Shown piece by piece: positions 51,781 through 59,173 of a stretch of DNA of 64,000 nucleotides; position 1 is the stretch's first letter; every line of letters begins with the position of its first letter. A program made the translations under genes and the position numbers. Source of the stretch: Edaphocola flava (GTDB lineage: Bacteria > Bacteroidota > Bacteroidia > Chitinophagales > Chitinophagaceae); assembly GCF_004118155.1 (NCBI RefSeq), contig NZ_SAIQ01000003.1, positions 124,001-188,000 of the forward strand, read 5' to 3'. Under the pieces are notes generated by a model, which saw only the letters and a list, made by a program, of their open reading frames with translations, made no database searches and had not been told where the DNA came from.

Positions 51781-53166
51781 ATGATGCAGTATAAAAAGAG
51801 TTATTACTTTATTAAAGGAAATGTGCTTGTCGGCGGAAAATATGAAATCATTTATTCCACTTTATCCAATAAACTATATGCCCTGGATCAACAGATCGGC
51901 GGATTGATAGAAGAAGGACAGTTTGAACAGATACCGGAAAATATCCTGAATAAGCTGGTGGAAGATAAGTTCATACGGTTATCGGAAACAAACGAACTGC
52001 AGGAACACATTACGGTAAACAAGCAGGCTATCGATAATGACAGCTATACCTTATACCAGTCTATACAGCCCTCTGCGAACTGCCAGTTAGGATGCAGTTA
52101 CTGCGGCCAGTCTCACAACAAAAAGACAATGGGCTTCTTCCAGGAAGAGGCCATCCTGAGCAGGGTAGTGCATAACCTTACTAAGAAGGAGTATAAGGCA
52201 CTGGGTATTTGCTGGTTTGGCGGTGAGCCGCTGATGGGGATCAAATCTATCCGCAGCCTGAGCAACCGGTTTCAGGATTTATGCAATGAACAGCAACTGG
52301 ACTATAGTGCAAAGATCGTTACTAACGGGCTTAGCCTGAAACGGGAGATATTCTTTGACCTGCTGCTGAACCATAAGGTAGATGAGTTTGAGATCACCCT
52401 GGATGGTACGGCAACCTATCATGACCAGCGCAGGCATACTAAGGAGGGTAACCATACATTCGATATTATCCTCAACAACCTCAAATCTATTGTAAATGAT
52501 GAACGGTTTGCACAGCATAAGCCAACACTGATCATTCGTTCCAATATAGACAAGAACAATTACGAGAGTATTACTGAACTGGTAGAACTGCTGGAACAGG
52601 AAAATATATTCAAGTACGCCAAGTTCTACCTGGCTCCGATCCACTCCTGGGGTAATGATGCGCACTTTACCTCGCTCTCTGATACTGAATTTGCAGATAT
52701 AGAGCTGGAGATGAAGCTGCAATTACTGGCCAAAGGCTATCCGATACAATTTGTACCCGGCCAGCAGAAGAATATTGTGTGCATGAGCCTGAAAGATAAT
52801 GCGGAACTGTTTGATGCAGAAGGCAACCTCTTTAACTGCTCCGAAGTATCGCAGGTGCCGGTGTATGAGAATAATAATAACCAGCACCGCATTGCACAGT
52901 ACACTCATTCTTCCAACGAACTGATCGATGAGACCTTCCGTCCGTTCAGCAACTGGAACGATACTATCCTGAAAGGGGAGGTGCCTTGCTCTACATGCAA
53001 GATACTACCCATATGCGGAGGACAATGTCCTAAACTATGGCATGAGGGTATACAAGCCTGCCCATCTGTGAAGTTCAATTTCCCAGACCGCATTGTAGCA
53101 CAGTTCTATGCCAATAATATGCTGGATGCAAATAAGAATGAAATGAACTACCTGAGCATAGGCTAA
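51781..53166 (+). CDS. Radical SAM/SPASM peptide maturase
   Basis: 461 residues. Three parts: (1) residues 1-85, YYFIKGNVLVGGKYEIIYST to KLVEDKFIRL, a small alpha/beta region that looks like a PqqD/RRE-type leader-binding domain; (2) a radical SAM core with the CxxxCxxC cluster at Cys101, Cys105, Cys108 (CQLGCSYC), WFGGEP at 145-150, KIVTNG and FEITLDG; (3) a SPASM domain with Cys334, Cys353 and the hallmark CxxCx5CxxxC at Cys403, 406, 412, 416, plus Cys427. This layout is that of enzymes that modify ribosomal peptides (e.g. sactipeptide, ranthipeptide and cyclophane makers). Its neighbours are three short Cys-containing peptides, the likely substrates. Precise chemistry cannot be read from sequence. 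Confidence 0.92.
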   Translation: MMQYKKSYYFIKGNVLVGGKYEIIYSTLSNKLYALDQQIGGLIEEGQFEQIPENILNKLVEDKFIRLSETNELQEHITVNKQAIDNDSYTLYQSIQPSANCQLGCSYCGQSHNKKTMGFFQEEAILSRVVHNLTKKEYKALGICWFGGEPLMGIKSIRSLSNRFQDLCNEQQLDYSAKIVTNGLSLKREIFFDLLLNHKVDEFEITLDGTATYHDQRRHTKEGNHTFDIILNNLKSIVNDERFAQHKPTLIIRSNIDKNNYESITELVELLEQENIFKYAKFYLAPIHSWGNDAHFTSLSDTEFADIELEMKLQLLAKGYPIQFVPGQQKNIVCMSLKDNAELFDAEGNLFNCSEVSQVPVYENNNNQHRIAQYTHSSNELIDETFRPFSNWNDTILKGEVPCSTCKILPICGGQCPKLWHEGIQACPSVKFNFPDRIVAQFYANNMLDANKNEMNYLSIG

Positions 53167-53181
53167 ACCGGCATTGCCGGT
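53167..53181 (+). other. Small hairpin between the maturase and the first precursor
   Basis: ACCGGC-ATT-GCCGGT, a 6-bp GC-rich stem directly after the maturase stop codon, without a T-run. It may stabilise or separate transcripts. Confidence 0.35.
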
Positions 53182-53222
53182 AACCAACCTGATATTTTCT
53201 AACCCCTAAATACATATCAATT

Positions 53223-53396
53223 ATGAACAGTTTCGAACAACTGAAGAAAAAGCTGGAAGTAGTAAAGCTGGAAGAACGCCTGGAAATGGTACAAATGGTG
53301 CCTTCTGCAACATTAGAAGCAGGCGATAATGGCTGTTGCTCCTTCACCGACTCCAGCTGTAACCCTAAAGAAGTTGTAAAACCAACTCCGAAATAG
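53223..53396 (+). CDS. RiPP precursor peptide 1
   Basis: 57 residues. Leader MNSFEQLKKKLEVVKLEERL (residues 1-20) then EMVQ, an amphipathic Lys/Glu/Leu helix; linker MVPSATLEAGD; core NGCCSFTDSSCNPKEVVKPT and PK. Three Cys (38, 39, 46) and one Phe (41) lie in the conserved core. No signal peptide, no TM helix and no Gly-Gly leader cleavage site, but an invariant NG precedes the Cys pair. It starts 56 bp after the maturase stop. The product is inferred to be modified by the radical SAM enzyme. Confidence 0.88.
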   Translation: MNSFEQLKKKLEVVKLEERLEMVQMVPSATLEAGDNGCCSFTDSSCNPKEVVKPTPK

Positions 53397-53428
53397 TATT
53401 TATTCCTAACCCCTAAACAATAACAATT

Positions 53429-53605
53429 ATGAACAACAGTTTCGAACAACTGAAGAAAAAACTGGAAGTAGTAAAGCTGGAAGAGCGCCTGGAAATGGTA
53501 CAATTAGTAGCCTCAACTGCCACCCTGGAAGGTGACAATGGCTGTTGCTCTTTTACCGATTCTAACTGCAATCCTAAAGAAGTTGTAAAACCAACCACTA
53601 AGTAA
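53429..53605 (+). CDS. RiPP precursor peptide 2
   Basis: 58 residues. The leader is the same as in copy 1 with one added Asn (MNNSFEQLKKKLEVV ...) and ends EMVQLV; the linker ASTATLEGD differs; the core NGCCSFTDSNCNPKEVVKPT has one Ser-to-Asn change (SSC to SNC). Cys are at 39, 40 and 47. The 32-bp gap to copy 1 contains the block TTCCTAACCCCTAAACAATA that is also found before copy 1 in variant form, so each unit was duplicated with its own upstream sequence. Confidence 0.88.
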   Translation: MNNSFEQLKKKLEVVKLEERLEMVQLVASTATLEGDNGCCSFTDSNCNPKEVVKPTTK

Positions 53606-53635
53606 TTTTTTTCCTAATCCTTAATCAACAAAACT

Positions 53636-53821
53636 ATGAACAACAGTTTCGATCAATTAAAGAAAAAACTCGAAGTAGTAAAACTGGAAGAGCGCCTGGA
53701 AATGGTGCAACTGGTACCATCACAATCTTTAGAAGAAGGCAGCAACGGCTGTTGCTCATGGACTGACTCCAGCTGTAACCCTAAAGAAGTAGTTAAGCCG
53801 ACACCAACGACTAAAGGCTAG
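53636..53821 (+). CDS. RiPP precursor peptide 3
   Basis: 61 residues. Leader MNNSFDQLKKKLEVVKLEER (Glu-to-Asp at residue 6), linker PSQSLEEGS, core NGCCSWTDSSCNPKEVVKPT, then a three-residue longer tail ending TTKG. The aromatic residue after CCS is Trp instead of Phe: the only aromatic position of the core varies but stays aromatic, and the three Cys stay fixed. This makes both Cys and the aromatic residue candidates for modification. The 30-bp gap upstream has a weaker copy of the repeat block. Confidence 0.88.
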   Translation: MNNSFDQLKKKLEVVKLEERLEMVQLVPSQSLEEGSNGCCSWTDSSCNPKEVVKPTPTTKG

Positions 53822-53843
53822 TCCGGAATAACCACTTATTATC

Positions 53844-54007
53844 ATGAATAATTTCGAACAGTTGAAAAGCTGCCTGAAGTAGTAAACAATGAAGGAGTGC
53901 CTGTACAATGGCACTACAAATTCCTTCATAAACTGTACCCGATAGCAGCAATGCTGCATCCGTACAGGTGCGGGTCGTAACCTGAGTGTGAAGGCCTGCC
54001 ACAACTA
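53844..54007 (+). pseudogene. Decayed fourth RiPP precursor
   Basis: ATG 53844 opens MNNFEQLK, matching the other leaders, but the frame is broken at once: the AAGAAAAAA run is shortened and TAG follows after 13 codons. A shifted frame recovers EVV and VQ, then further deletions scramble the core; the bases AGCAGCAATGCTGC and GTCGTAACCT can still be lined up with the CC-core and CNP regions of copy 3. Position (208 bp after copy 3) confirms it as a fourth unit. No functional peptide is expected. Confidence 0.8.
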
Positions 54008-54043
54008 AACAGCGCAAACGATTTTATCCAAGATACTAAACCG

Positions 54044-54085
54044 GCCAGGGTTCGCCACTGTATAAAGTGGCCCCTGGCTTGTTTT
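54044..54085 (+). terminator. Terminator or attenuator after the precursor array
   Basis: Nested hairpin: GCCAGGG (54044-54050) with CCCTGGC (54072-54078), and GCCACT (54054-54059) with AGTGGC (54066-54071), followed by TTGTTTT. It would end precursor transcripts and lower read-through into the operon at 54122. Confidence 0.7.
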
Positions 54086-54121
54086 AACCATACTATACCG
54101 ACCATCTTAATATCAGCACGT

Positions 54122-55105
54122 ATGAATTTATATAACGAAGCACTGACAAAGGCCACGCTGAAGCGATTCTTCCGCGAGGATCATGAATCTATTTATGAAC
54201 GGTATCAGGACTACCTGTTATTCAATAACGAACATTGCCTGAAAGAGCATGATTTTGAGAATGTATTTACCCTCAACAGCCAGTTGGGTAACCGGTTGTA
54301 CTTCTCCTTTCACTTTGGGCCGTTCTTGTATATTCTGTACCACCTGATCAAAAGAATGGAGATAGATGTTATTTTCATTGCCTCGCAGCATTCGCGCGAC
54401 AGGGTTGAGCATTTTATTGAATTCTCTAAAACGGTAGATCTTAAGTTTAATGAAAATACGGTTATATACGCCGATTCGTATACAGGCTTCCGCCAGATTG
54501 TAGAAGCCATGAAATCCGGCAAAGCTTTATTCTCGCTGATTGATATCGGATCGGGATCGAATGCTATTGACAAAAGTAATAATGTAAAAGAAATTGAATT
54601 GCTGCAAGAGACAATGCTGGTGCGCAACAGCTTATTTGAGATCGCCGCCAAACTGAAATACCCGATTACCCAGGGGCTTGGCTACTGGAAAGACGGGAAG
54701 CGGCATATCGAATTAAAGGACATTGAGCCAGAACAGTTTTCTATGGCTGCTGTCTGGAAAGACTTTGAAAAAATGCTGGTACAATATCCTGAACAATGGG
54801 AATCGTACCATACTATATATAAATTCATGAAACCATCCCTGCCTGGTGATACAGACCATATAGCCCGGGAGCAGGACTATACCTTCTGCAAAGACCGGTA
54901 TGACATCCTTAAAGACAAAGACAATAAGTATCTTTTTGCACAGGAGTACTTCTCCTTCTTCAAGATCAGTGACCGCACTACAGAAATTATCGAGTACTGC
55001 GAGACCAATAACCTTACTTTTAAACTGGACGAAATAGAGGAGCTGTTTGAGCACAACGGATTTGTAACAGACCTGATCAAATATAAAATTATAGGCACAT
55101 GCTAG
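54122..55105 (+). CDS. LpxL/HtrB-like acyltransferase-fold protein of the RiPP cluster
   Basis: 327 residues, no signal peptide. The pattern follows the lysophospholipid acyltransferase (LABLAT) group: YFSFHFGPFLYILYHLIKRM matches the GHFGNWE block with His64, ALFSLIDIGSGSNAI matches the middle block, and RNSLFEIAAKLKYPITQGLGYWKD the substrate-binding strand. The acidic residue expected five positions after His64 is Leu69, so activity is uncertain. A role in N-acylation of the peptide or of its carrier is inference. The last 80 residues (TDHIAREQDYTFCKDRYDIL to KYKIIGTC) have no clear match. It overlaps the M50 gene by 7 bp. Confidence 0.7.
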   Translation: MNLYNEALTKATLKRFFREDHESIYERYQDYLLFNNEHCLKEHDFENVFTLNSQLGNRLYFSFHFGPFLYILYHLIKRMEIDVIFIASQHSRDRVEHFIEFSKTVDLKFNENTVIYADSYTGFRQIVEAMKSGKALFSLIDIGSGSNAIDKSNNVKEIELLQETMLVRNSLFEIAAKLKYPITQGLGYWKDGKRHIELKDIEPEQFSMAAVWKDFEKMLVQYPEQWESYHTIYKFMKPSLPGDTDHIAREQDYTFCKDRYDILKDKDNKYLFAQEYFSFFKISDRTTEIIEYCETNNLTFKLDEIEELFEHNGFVTDLIKYKIIGTC

Positions 55106-56169
55106 AGCGATTTACAGAAAATGTTGCAGCGGTACAACTTCACCATAACCAGTCTGAGGAGCGTTATTTTATCGAGTTCAATAATAATTTTTTCCTCATC
55201 AGTGAGTTCACTTTTGGCTTTATAGAGTACGTCAAAAAGAATCCGGGTATTAATTACGGCAGTATCGGAAATCAATTTCAGTTAAGTCCCGAAGAGACTA
55301 CTTTTATTGTAGAGAACCTGAATAATGAGGTGCATGACATCATCAGCACAGAACACAAGAGTTCGGTTAAATTAAAGATCACTTTACTGAATGCCCGCTA
55401 TGTCAATATTATATCGGACAAGCTCAAATTCCTGATCAGACCCAGCCTGCTGCAGTTTATCATTGGCTTGCTGGCTGTGGTGGCTATGTATATTGGTATG
55501 TATTATTACCTGAAAGGGCATATCACAAAAGTGACAGGGGTAAACTATTATATCCTTTATCCCATCTTTCTGTGTACCCTCATCATTCATGAACTGGGCC
55601 ATTCGGTAGCCACCAAGAGATTCAATCTGGCACCACGCGAAATTGGTTTCGGGCTCTTCTTTATCCTGCCGGTACTGTATTCCAATATCAGTTGTATATG
55701 GGTATTGAATAAGGAAAAGAGAATCATTGTAAACCTTTCGGGTATCTTCTTCCAGCTGTTTTTTACACTGGTCATGAGTATTATTTTCTTTGCTCATAAA
55801 GAATTCCTGTTTGTATTGTATAATATCAATATTGCTGTGATCTTCTTTTCCCTGTTTCCGTTTATTAAAACAGACGGGTACTGGGTACTATCAGATTTCT
55901 TTGGCAAGCCCAATCTCTTTGAAAATTCTAATCAGTACCTCTATAAATTATTCAAGAAAGAAGTGAAGTTTGATCTGTTCTACTTTTTCTACAGCATTGC
56001 ACATTTCATTTTTATCTTTTATGTATTGAGTATATTTATACGCAATATGTCTGGTGTATTAGACATCGACTTCCATAATATCACTTATATATCCCTGTTC
56101 AAAGGTATATACTCTTTGATATTCGTATACTTTCTTATTAATAGTATCATCAGTAAATTCAAATCATAA
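55099..56169 (+). CDS. M50-type membrane metalloprotease with PqqD-like N-terminus
   Basis: 356 residues. Residues 10-85 (ERYFIEFNNNFFLISEFTFG, then NYGSIGNQFQLSPEETTFI) look like a PqqD/RRE-type winged helix. At least six TM helices follow (about 118-138, 150-163, 182-198, 212-232, 238-254, 280-300, 330-350). The zinc motif HELGH (164-168) and the later TDGYW (258-262, compare NPDGYW) define a site-2-protease-like active site. Similar putative peptide zinc metalloproteases occur in bacteriocin and RiPP clusters. A natural job is cutting the leader off the modified peptide at the inner membrane (inference). It overlaps the previous gene by 7 bp and lies 1 bp before the next. Confidence 0.85.
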   Translation: MLERFTENVAAVQLHHNQSEERYFIEFNNNFFLISEFTFGFIEYVKKNPGINYGSIGNQFQLSPEETTFIVENLNNEVHDIISTEHKSSVKLKITLLNARYVNIISDKLKFLIRPSLLQFIIGLLAVVAMYIGMYYYLKGHITKVTGVNYYILYPIFLCTLIIHELGHSVATKRFNLAPREIGFGLFFILPVLYSNISCIWVLNKEKRIIVNLSGIFFQLFFTLVMSIIFFAHKEFLFVLYNINIAVIFFSLFPFIKTDGYWVLSDFFGKPNLFENSNQYLYKLFKKEVKFDLFYFFYSIAHFIFIFYVLSIFIRNMSGVLDIDFHNITYISLFKGIYSLIFVYFLINSIISKFKS

Positions 56170-56170
56170 A

Positions 56171-56809
56171 ATGAGCAAACGCTATATTGTATACCTGATG
56201 CTGGCCTGCGCTGCCGGATCATTGAGTGCCTGCCGCTTTTTCAGTAATGGCAATGACAAGACCAATGTAAACGAAATTAAATACAGCAGTAACCAGCTAT
56301 CCCTTAAAGGCAATGCAACGATTACCGTATTGCGCACAGACGATGATACTGCAAGCATCCGCATTTTAAATGAGGATAAATACAAGGTATCCAGAACCGG
56401 TTCTGAAGTATACCTGTACCAGGAGCCGGGAAAGGGATCATCAAAAGCCACAGCAGAGAAGGATCAATACCCGCGTATAGAGTTTCGTGTGCCTAAAAAA
56501 ACGACCAGCTTAAACCTGGAGTTATTAAGAAACGGCGACATTATCCTGGCCGACAGCTTTGACCTCAGCGAGCTTGCCATAAGTCTGAATGGCAATGGGG
56601 ACATTTCAAGTCCTTACAAAACAAAAGTCGGCACCTGTACCATGACCCTGAGCGGAAACGGAGATATAACCTTCAACCAGATTGAAGCGCAGACCATCAA
56701 TACAACTTTGAATGGTAACGGCGATATCCTGCTGGAGGGAACGACCAGAGTACACAATTCAGACAATAATGCAGACATCAATACCGAACGCTTAGTGATC
56801 TTAAAATAA
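56171..56809 (+). CDS. GIN-domain (DUF2807) lipoprotein of the RiPP cluster
   Basis: 212 residues with a lipoprotein signal ending GSLSAC (Cys21). A DUF2807/head-GIN beta-helix-like domain fills the rest: the turn NGNGDI or SGNGDI recurs three times (LNGNGDISS, LSGNGDITF, LNGNGDILL), with RNGDIILADSF as a fourth, looser copy. The family is surface or periplasmic with unknown function. The position, 1 bp after the M50 gene and 8 bp before the TonB-like gene, places it in the same operon. A scavenging, immunity or export-linked role for the peptide is possible but not shown. Confidence 0.85.
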   Translation: MSKRYIVYLMLACAAGSLSACRFFSNGNDKTNVNEIKYSSNQLSLKGNATITVLRTDDDTASIRILNEDKYKVSRTGSEVYLYQEPGKGSSKATAEKDQYPRIEFRVPKKTTSLNLELLRNGDIILADSFDLSELAISLNGNGDISSPYKTKVGTCTMTLSGNGDITFNQIEAQTINTTLNGNGDILLEGTTRVHNSDNNADINTERLVILK

Positions 56810-56817
56810 AACCTTAC

Positions 56818-58956
56818 ATGAATTATAAAGTAATACTGACTACCAGTGCCGCCAGCTTATTCTTTGTGACTGGATATGCCCAGAATAATGATACGATTGC
56901 CTCTACCGCAGATACCAGCCAGATGATCAAAGGCCAGAACATGAAAGAAGTGGTAGTTGAGAGCCGTCGCAGCCTTGCTATAGTAAAAGCTGACCGGACC
57001 ATCTTCAACTTTGCCGGACATGATTTCCTGACGAACGGATCTACTCTGGAAGGCTTGAAAAAACTACCCGGATTACTGGTTTCTGATGTGACAGGCGTGG
57101 TATACCAGGGTAAACAACTAACGGTGTATGTTGATGGCAGACCGGTGAATCTCTCCTCCGGCGACCTGAACAATTACCTGGAAGGAATGCCAGGTAACTC
57201 GGTAGACCGGGTAGAGGTAATTACCCAGCCCGGGGCCGAATTTCCGGCTACAGGTGGGGGAGCCATCGTTAATATTATTACGTCCAATAATTCTATGGAC
57301 TATTTCTCGGCTACCTATGGCAATGGCATCAGTTATGCACCAGACAGTAAAAACCTGAGATTTAACAATAACCTTTCCCTCAATTCAAGGATAAAAAATG
57401 TAGGACTGCAATTGCAGATCGGGCAGAACCATATTGAGCAAACGCAAAACAGCCGTTTCTTTAAAGAGCAAAACACTTATTCAACGAATAATGTTGACCG
57501 CACACTCAATTACACGTTCCTGAATGCCGGCCTGAAATATTATTTCAAAAGAGACCGCCTTATCCTGAACTACAGGCTGAGTCATAACCGGGACAAGTCA
57601 TCTATATACTCCTTCAGTACCGGTTTCCAGTCAGACGACAATGGCCTGGCCAACAGGAATAACCATGACCTTGCCGCGACCTATCAGAAAAGATTTAAGC
57701 AGCCCGGTCAGACCCTGGATGTCAACCTCAGCTATAACACCAACCGTAACCTCAATAACCTGGAGTCTAAACAGCAGAACACTCCGGCATTGCTCGACAA
57801 TGAAAACATAAGCGAAATACTGCTCGCCAAGATCGACTATAGTCAGAGTCTTACAATCGGTGGCCTGCGCGAGTCCAGCATTAATGGAGGATTGCTGATG
57901 GAAGGTGTCGATTTCAGAACCAACAGCTTCGAGATCAGGAATTTTAAATACCAGAGAAATACACTGGCTGCATACCTGGAACTGAAAGGCTCTTACCATA
58001 AATGGGATTTCATCCTGGGCAATCGCCTGGAAAAATACGATATATCCGGTGCTTTCATCACAGACAAGGTACCGTCCTACAATAAGCTGCGGTATTACCC
58101 CAATGCTACGCTACAGTATAATATCATGAAGGGGATACACCTCAACATGAATTATAACAGTAAGATTACCTTACCTAACCTGGCAGCACTGAACCCGAAC
58201 AATGTCAATTATGTAAACCCTAATTTATCCTTTGGTGGTAATCCGGGATTGGCGCCTACACTTTCTGACAACTATGAAGTGAAGCTGAGTGCATTCAATT
58301 ACTTTTTCGTGTCCTATAATATAAGACATGCCCGCAACTTCATCACTGACAGGTTGGTTGACGTTAATGGCACAGTAAATAATGTTATGGTGAATGTGCC
58401 GGAGCTGATGCATTATAATTTCAATATCGGTATTCCTGTTCCGTTCATGATCTTCACCAAAGGGCTGAAGCAGACATTGCAATTCAACTTTAACCCAGAT
58501 GAAATGAATTTTCTGTATGCCCAGGCCGGAAACAATCGTTTCAATATTGAAGGCATTACCTCCAAATCGATCTGGAACCTACACCTCACTACACAGCTGG
58601 TACTGCCATTGAAAGTAAAACTGATGGCACAGTATTATTCCTCATCGAAAGGCGGTAATCATTATTACTTCATGATACAGCAGCCATTGAATAACCAGTT
58701 TGACCTGAACCTGTCGCGCCGTTTCTGGAACAATAATCTCTCGGCCTCAGTATTTGTGTATGACCTGTTCAATACCAACCGGAATGCACTACAGGATATG
58801 GGCTCCGGTGTAAGCTACTACAGCAAGTATGACACCAGGAGATTCGGACTCTCCCTCAGCTATAAATTCCGCTCAGGCCACTCCAAAAAAACCAAGGAAG
58901 ATCAGTTTATAGATGATCAGCCAAGAACGGAAACACCAACAAATATTGTTCAGTAA
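56818..58956 (+). CDS. TonB-receptor-like outer membrane barrel protein of the RiPP cluster
   Basis: 712 residues: signal peptide (1-22, ending TGYAQ), then directly a plug domain (MKEVVVESRRSLAIVKADRT, GLKKLPGLLVSDVTGVVYQG, VDGRPVNLSSGDL, VEVITQPGAEFPATGGGAIV) and an OMP_b-brl-type barrel ending RRFGLSLSYKFRS and a charged tail. The usual N-terminal CarboxypepD_reg domain is missing. Such receptors import large or iron-bound substrates with TonB; in this operon it may take back, export or protect against the peptide. It is the last gene before a perfect terminator. Confidence 0.9.
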   Translation: MNYKVILTTSAASLFFVTGYAQNNDTIASTADTSQMIKGQNMKEVVVESRRSLAIVKADRTIFNFAGHDFLTNGSTLEGLKKLPGLLVSDVTGVVYQGKQLTVYVDGRPVNLSSGDLNNYLEGMPGNSVDRVEVITQPGAEFPATGGGAIVNIITSNNSMDYFSATYGNGISYAPDSKNLRFNNNLSLNSRIKNVGLQLQIGQNHIEQTQNSRFFKEQNTYSTNNVDRTLNYTFLNAGLKYYFKRDRLILNYRLSHNRDKSSIYSFSTGFQSDDNGLANRNNHDLAATYQKRFKQPGQTLDVNLSYNTNRNLNNLESKQQNTPALLDNENISEILLAKIDYSQSLTIGGLRESSINGGLLMEGVDFRTNSFEIRNFKYQRNTLAAYLELKGSYHKWDFILGNRLEKYDISGAFITDKVPSYNKLRYYPNATLQYNIMKGIHLNMNYNSKITLPNLAALNPNNVNYVNPNLSFGGNPGLAPTLSDNYEVKLSAFNYFFVSYNIRHARNFITDRLVDVNGTVNNVMVNVPELMHYNFNIGIPVPFMIFTKGLKQTLQFNFNPDEMNFLYAQAGNNRFNIEGITSKSIWNLHLTTQLVLPLKVKLMAQYYSSSKGGNHYYFMIQQPLNNQFDLNLSRRFWNNNLSASVFVYDLFNTNRNALQDMGSGVSYYSKYDTRRFGLSLSYKFRSGHSKKTKEDQFIDDQPRTETPTNIVQ

Positions 58957-58997
58957 AAAATAAAAATATCCGGTAGTATACCGGATATTTTTATTTT
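58957..58997 (+). terminator. Terminator of the RiPP operon
   Basis: Perfect 19-bp inverted repeat (left arm AAAATAAAAATATCCGGTA), 3-nt loop, starting at the base after the last stop codon. It marks the right boundary of the cluster. Confidence 0.88.
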
Positions 58998-59145
58998 CAG
59001 AAGGCCGAAAAATCACATTAACATATTACATCATACATACATCGGCAACAGTAAGCATATTATCTTATCGTTAAGGATATAAGTGCCTGTATATTAATAA
59101 ATTGTTGTTTCCCTGCTCAAGTGAATCATAATTTAAATATTGGTC

Positions 59146-59153
59146 TAATTTTG
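59146..59153 (+). promoter_or_regulatory. Bacteroidota -7 element for the DUF5689 gene
   Basis: TAATTTTG (then C), 20 bp upstream of ATG 59174. Confidence 0.45.
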
Positions 59154-59173
59154 CGATTCAGTTCAATTATAAT

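Larger units (their letters stand above)
53208..54007 (+). repeat. Tandem array of four precursor-peptide units
   Basis: Start codons at 53223, 53429, 53636 and 53844 are spaced 206, 207 and 208 bp apart. Each unit begins with a short upstream block (TTCTAACCCCTAAA or a variant in the first three), then the leader and core. Units 1-3 are intact, unit 4 is decayed. This is gene duplication, not a CRISPR array. Confidence 0.9.

Noticed and set aside
53075-53503. 142-codon minus-strand frame across the precursors
   Set aside because: Antisense to the maturase end and precursor copies; its internal repeats merely mirror the duplicated plus-strand units.
53208-54007. Regular 206-208-bp repeats, CRISPR-like at first sight
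   Set aside because: Repeat units are whole reading frames with protein-level conservation and no short identical repeats with unique spacers.
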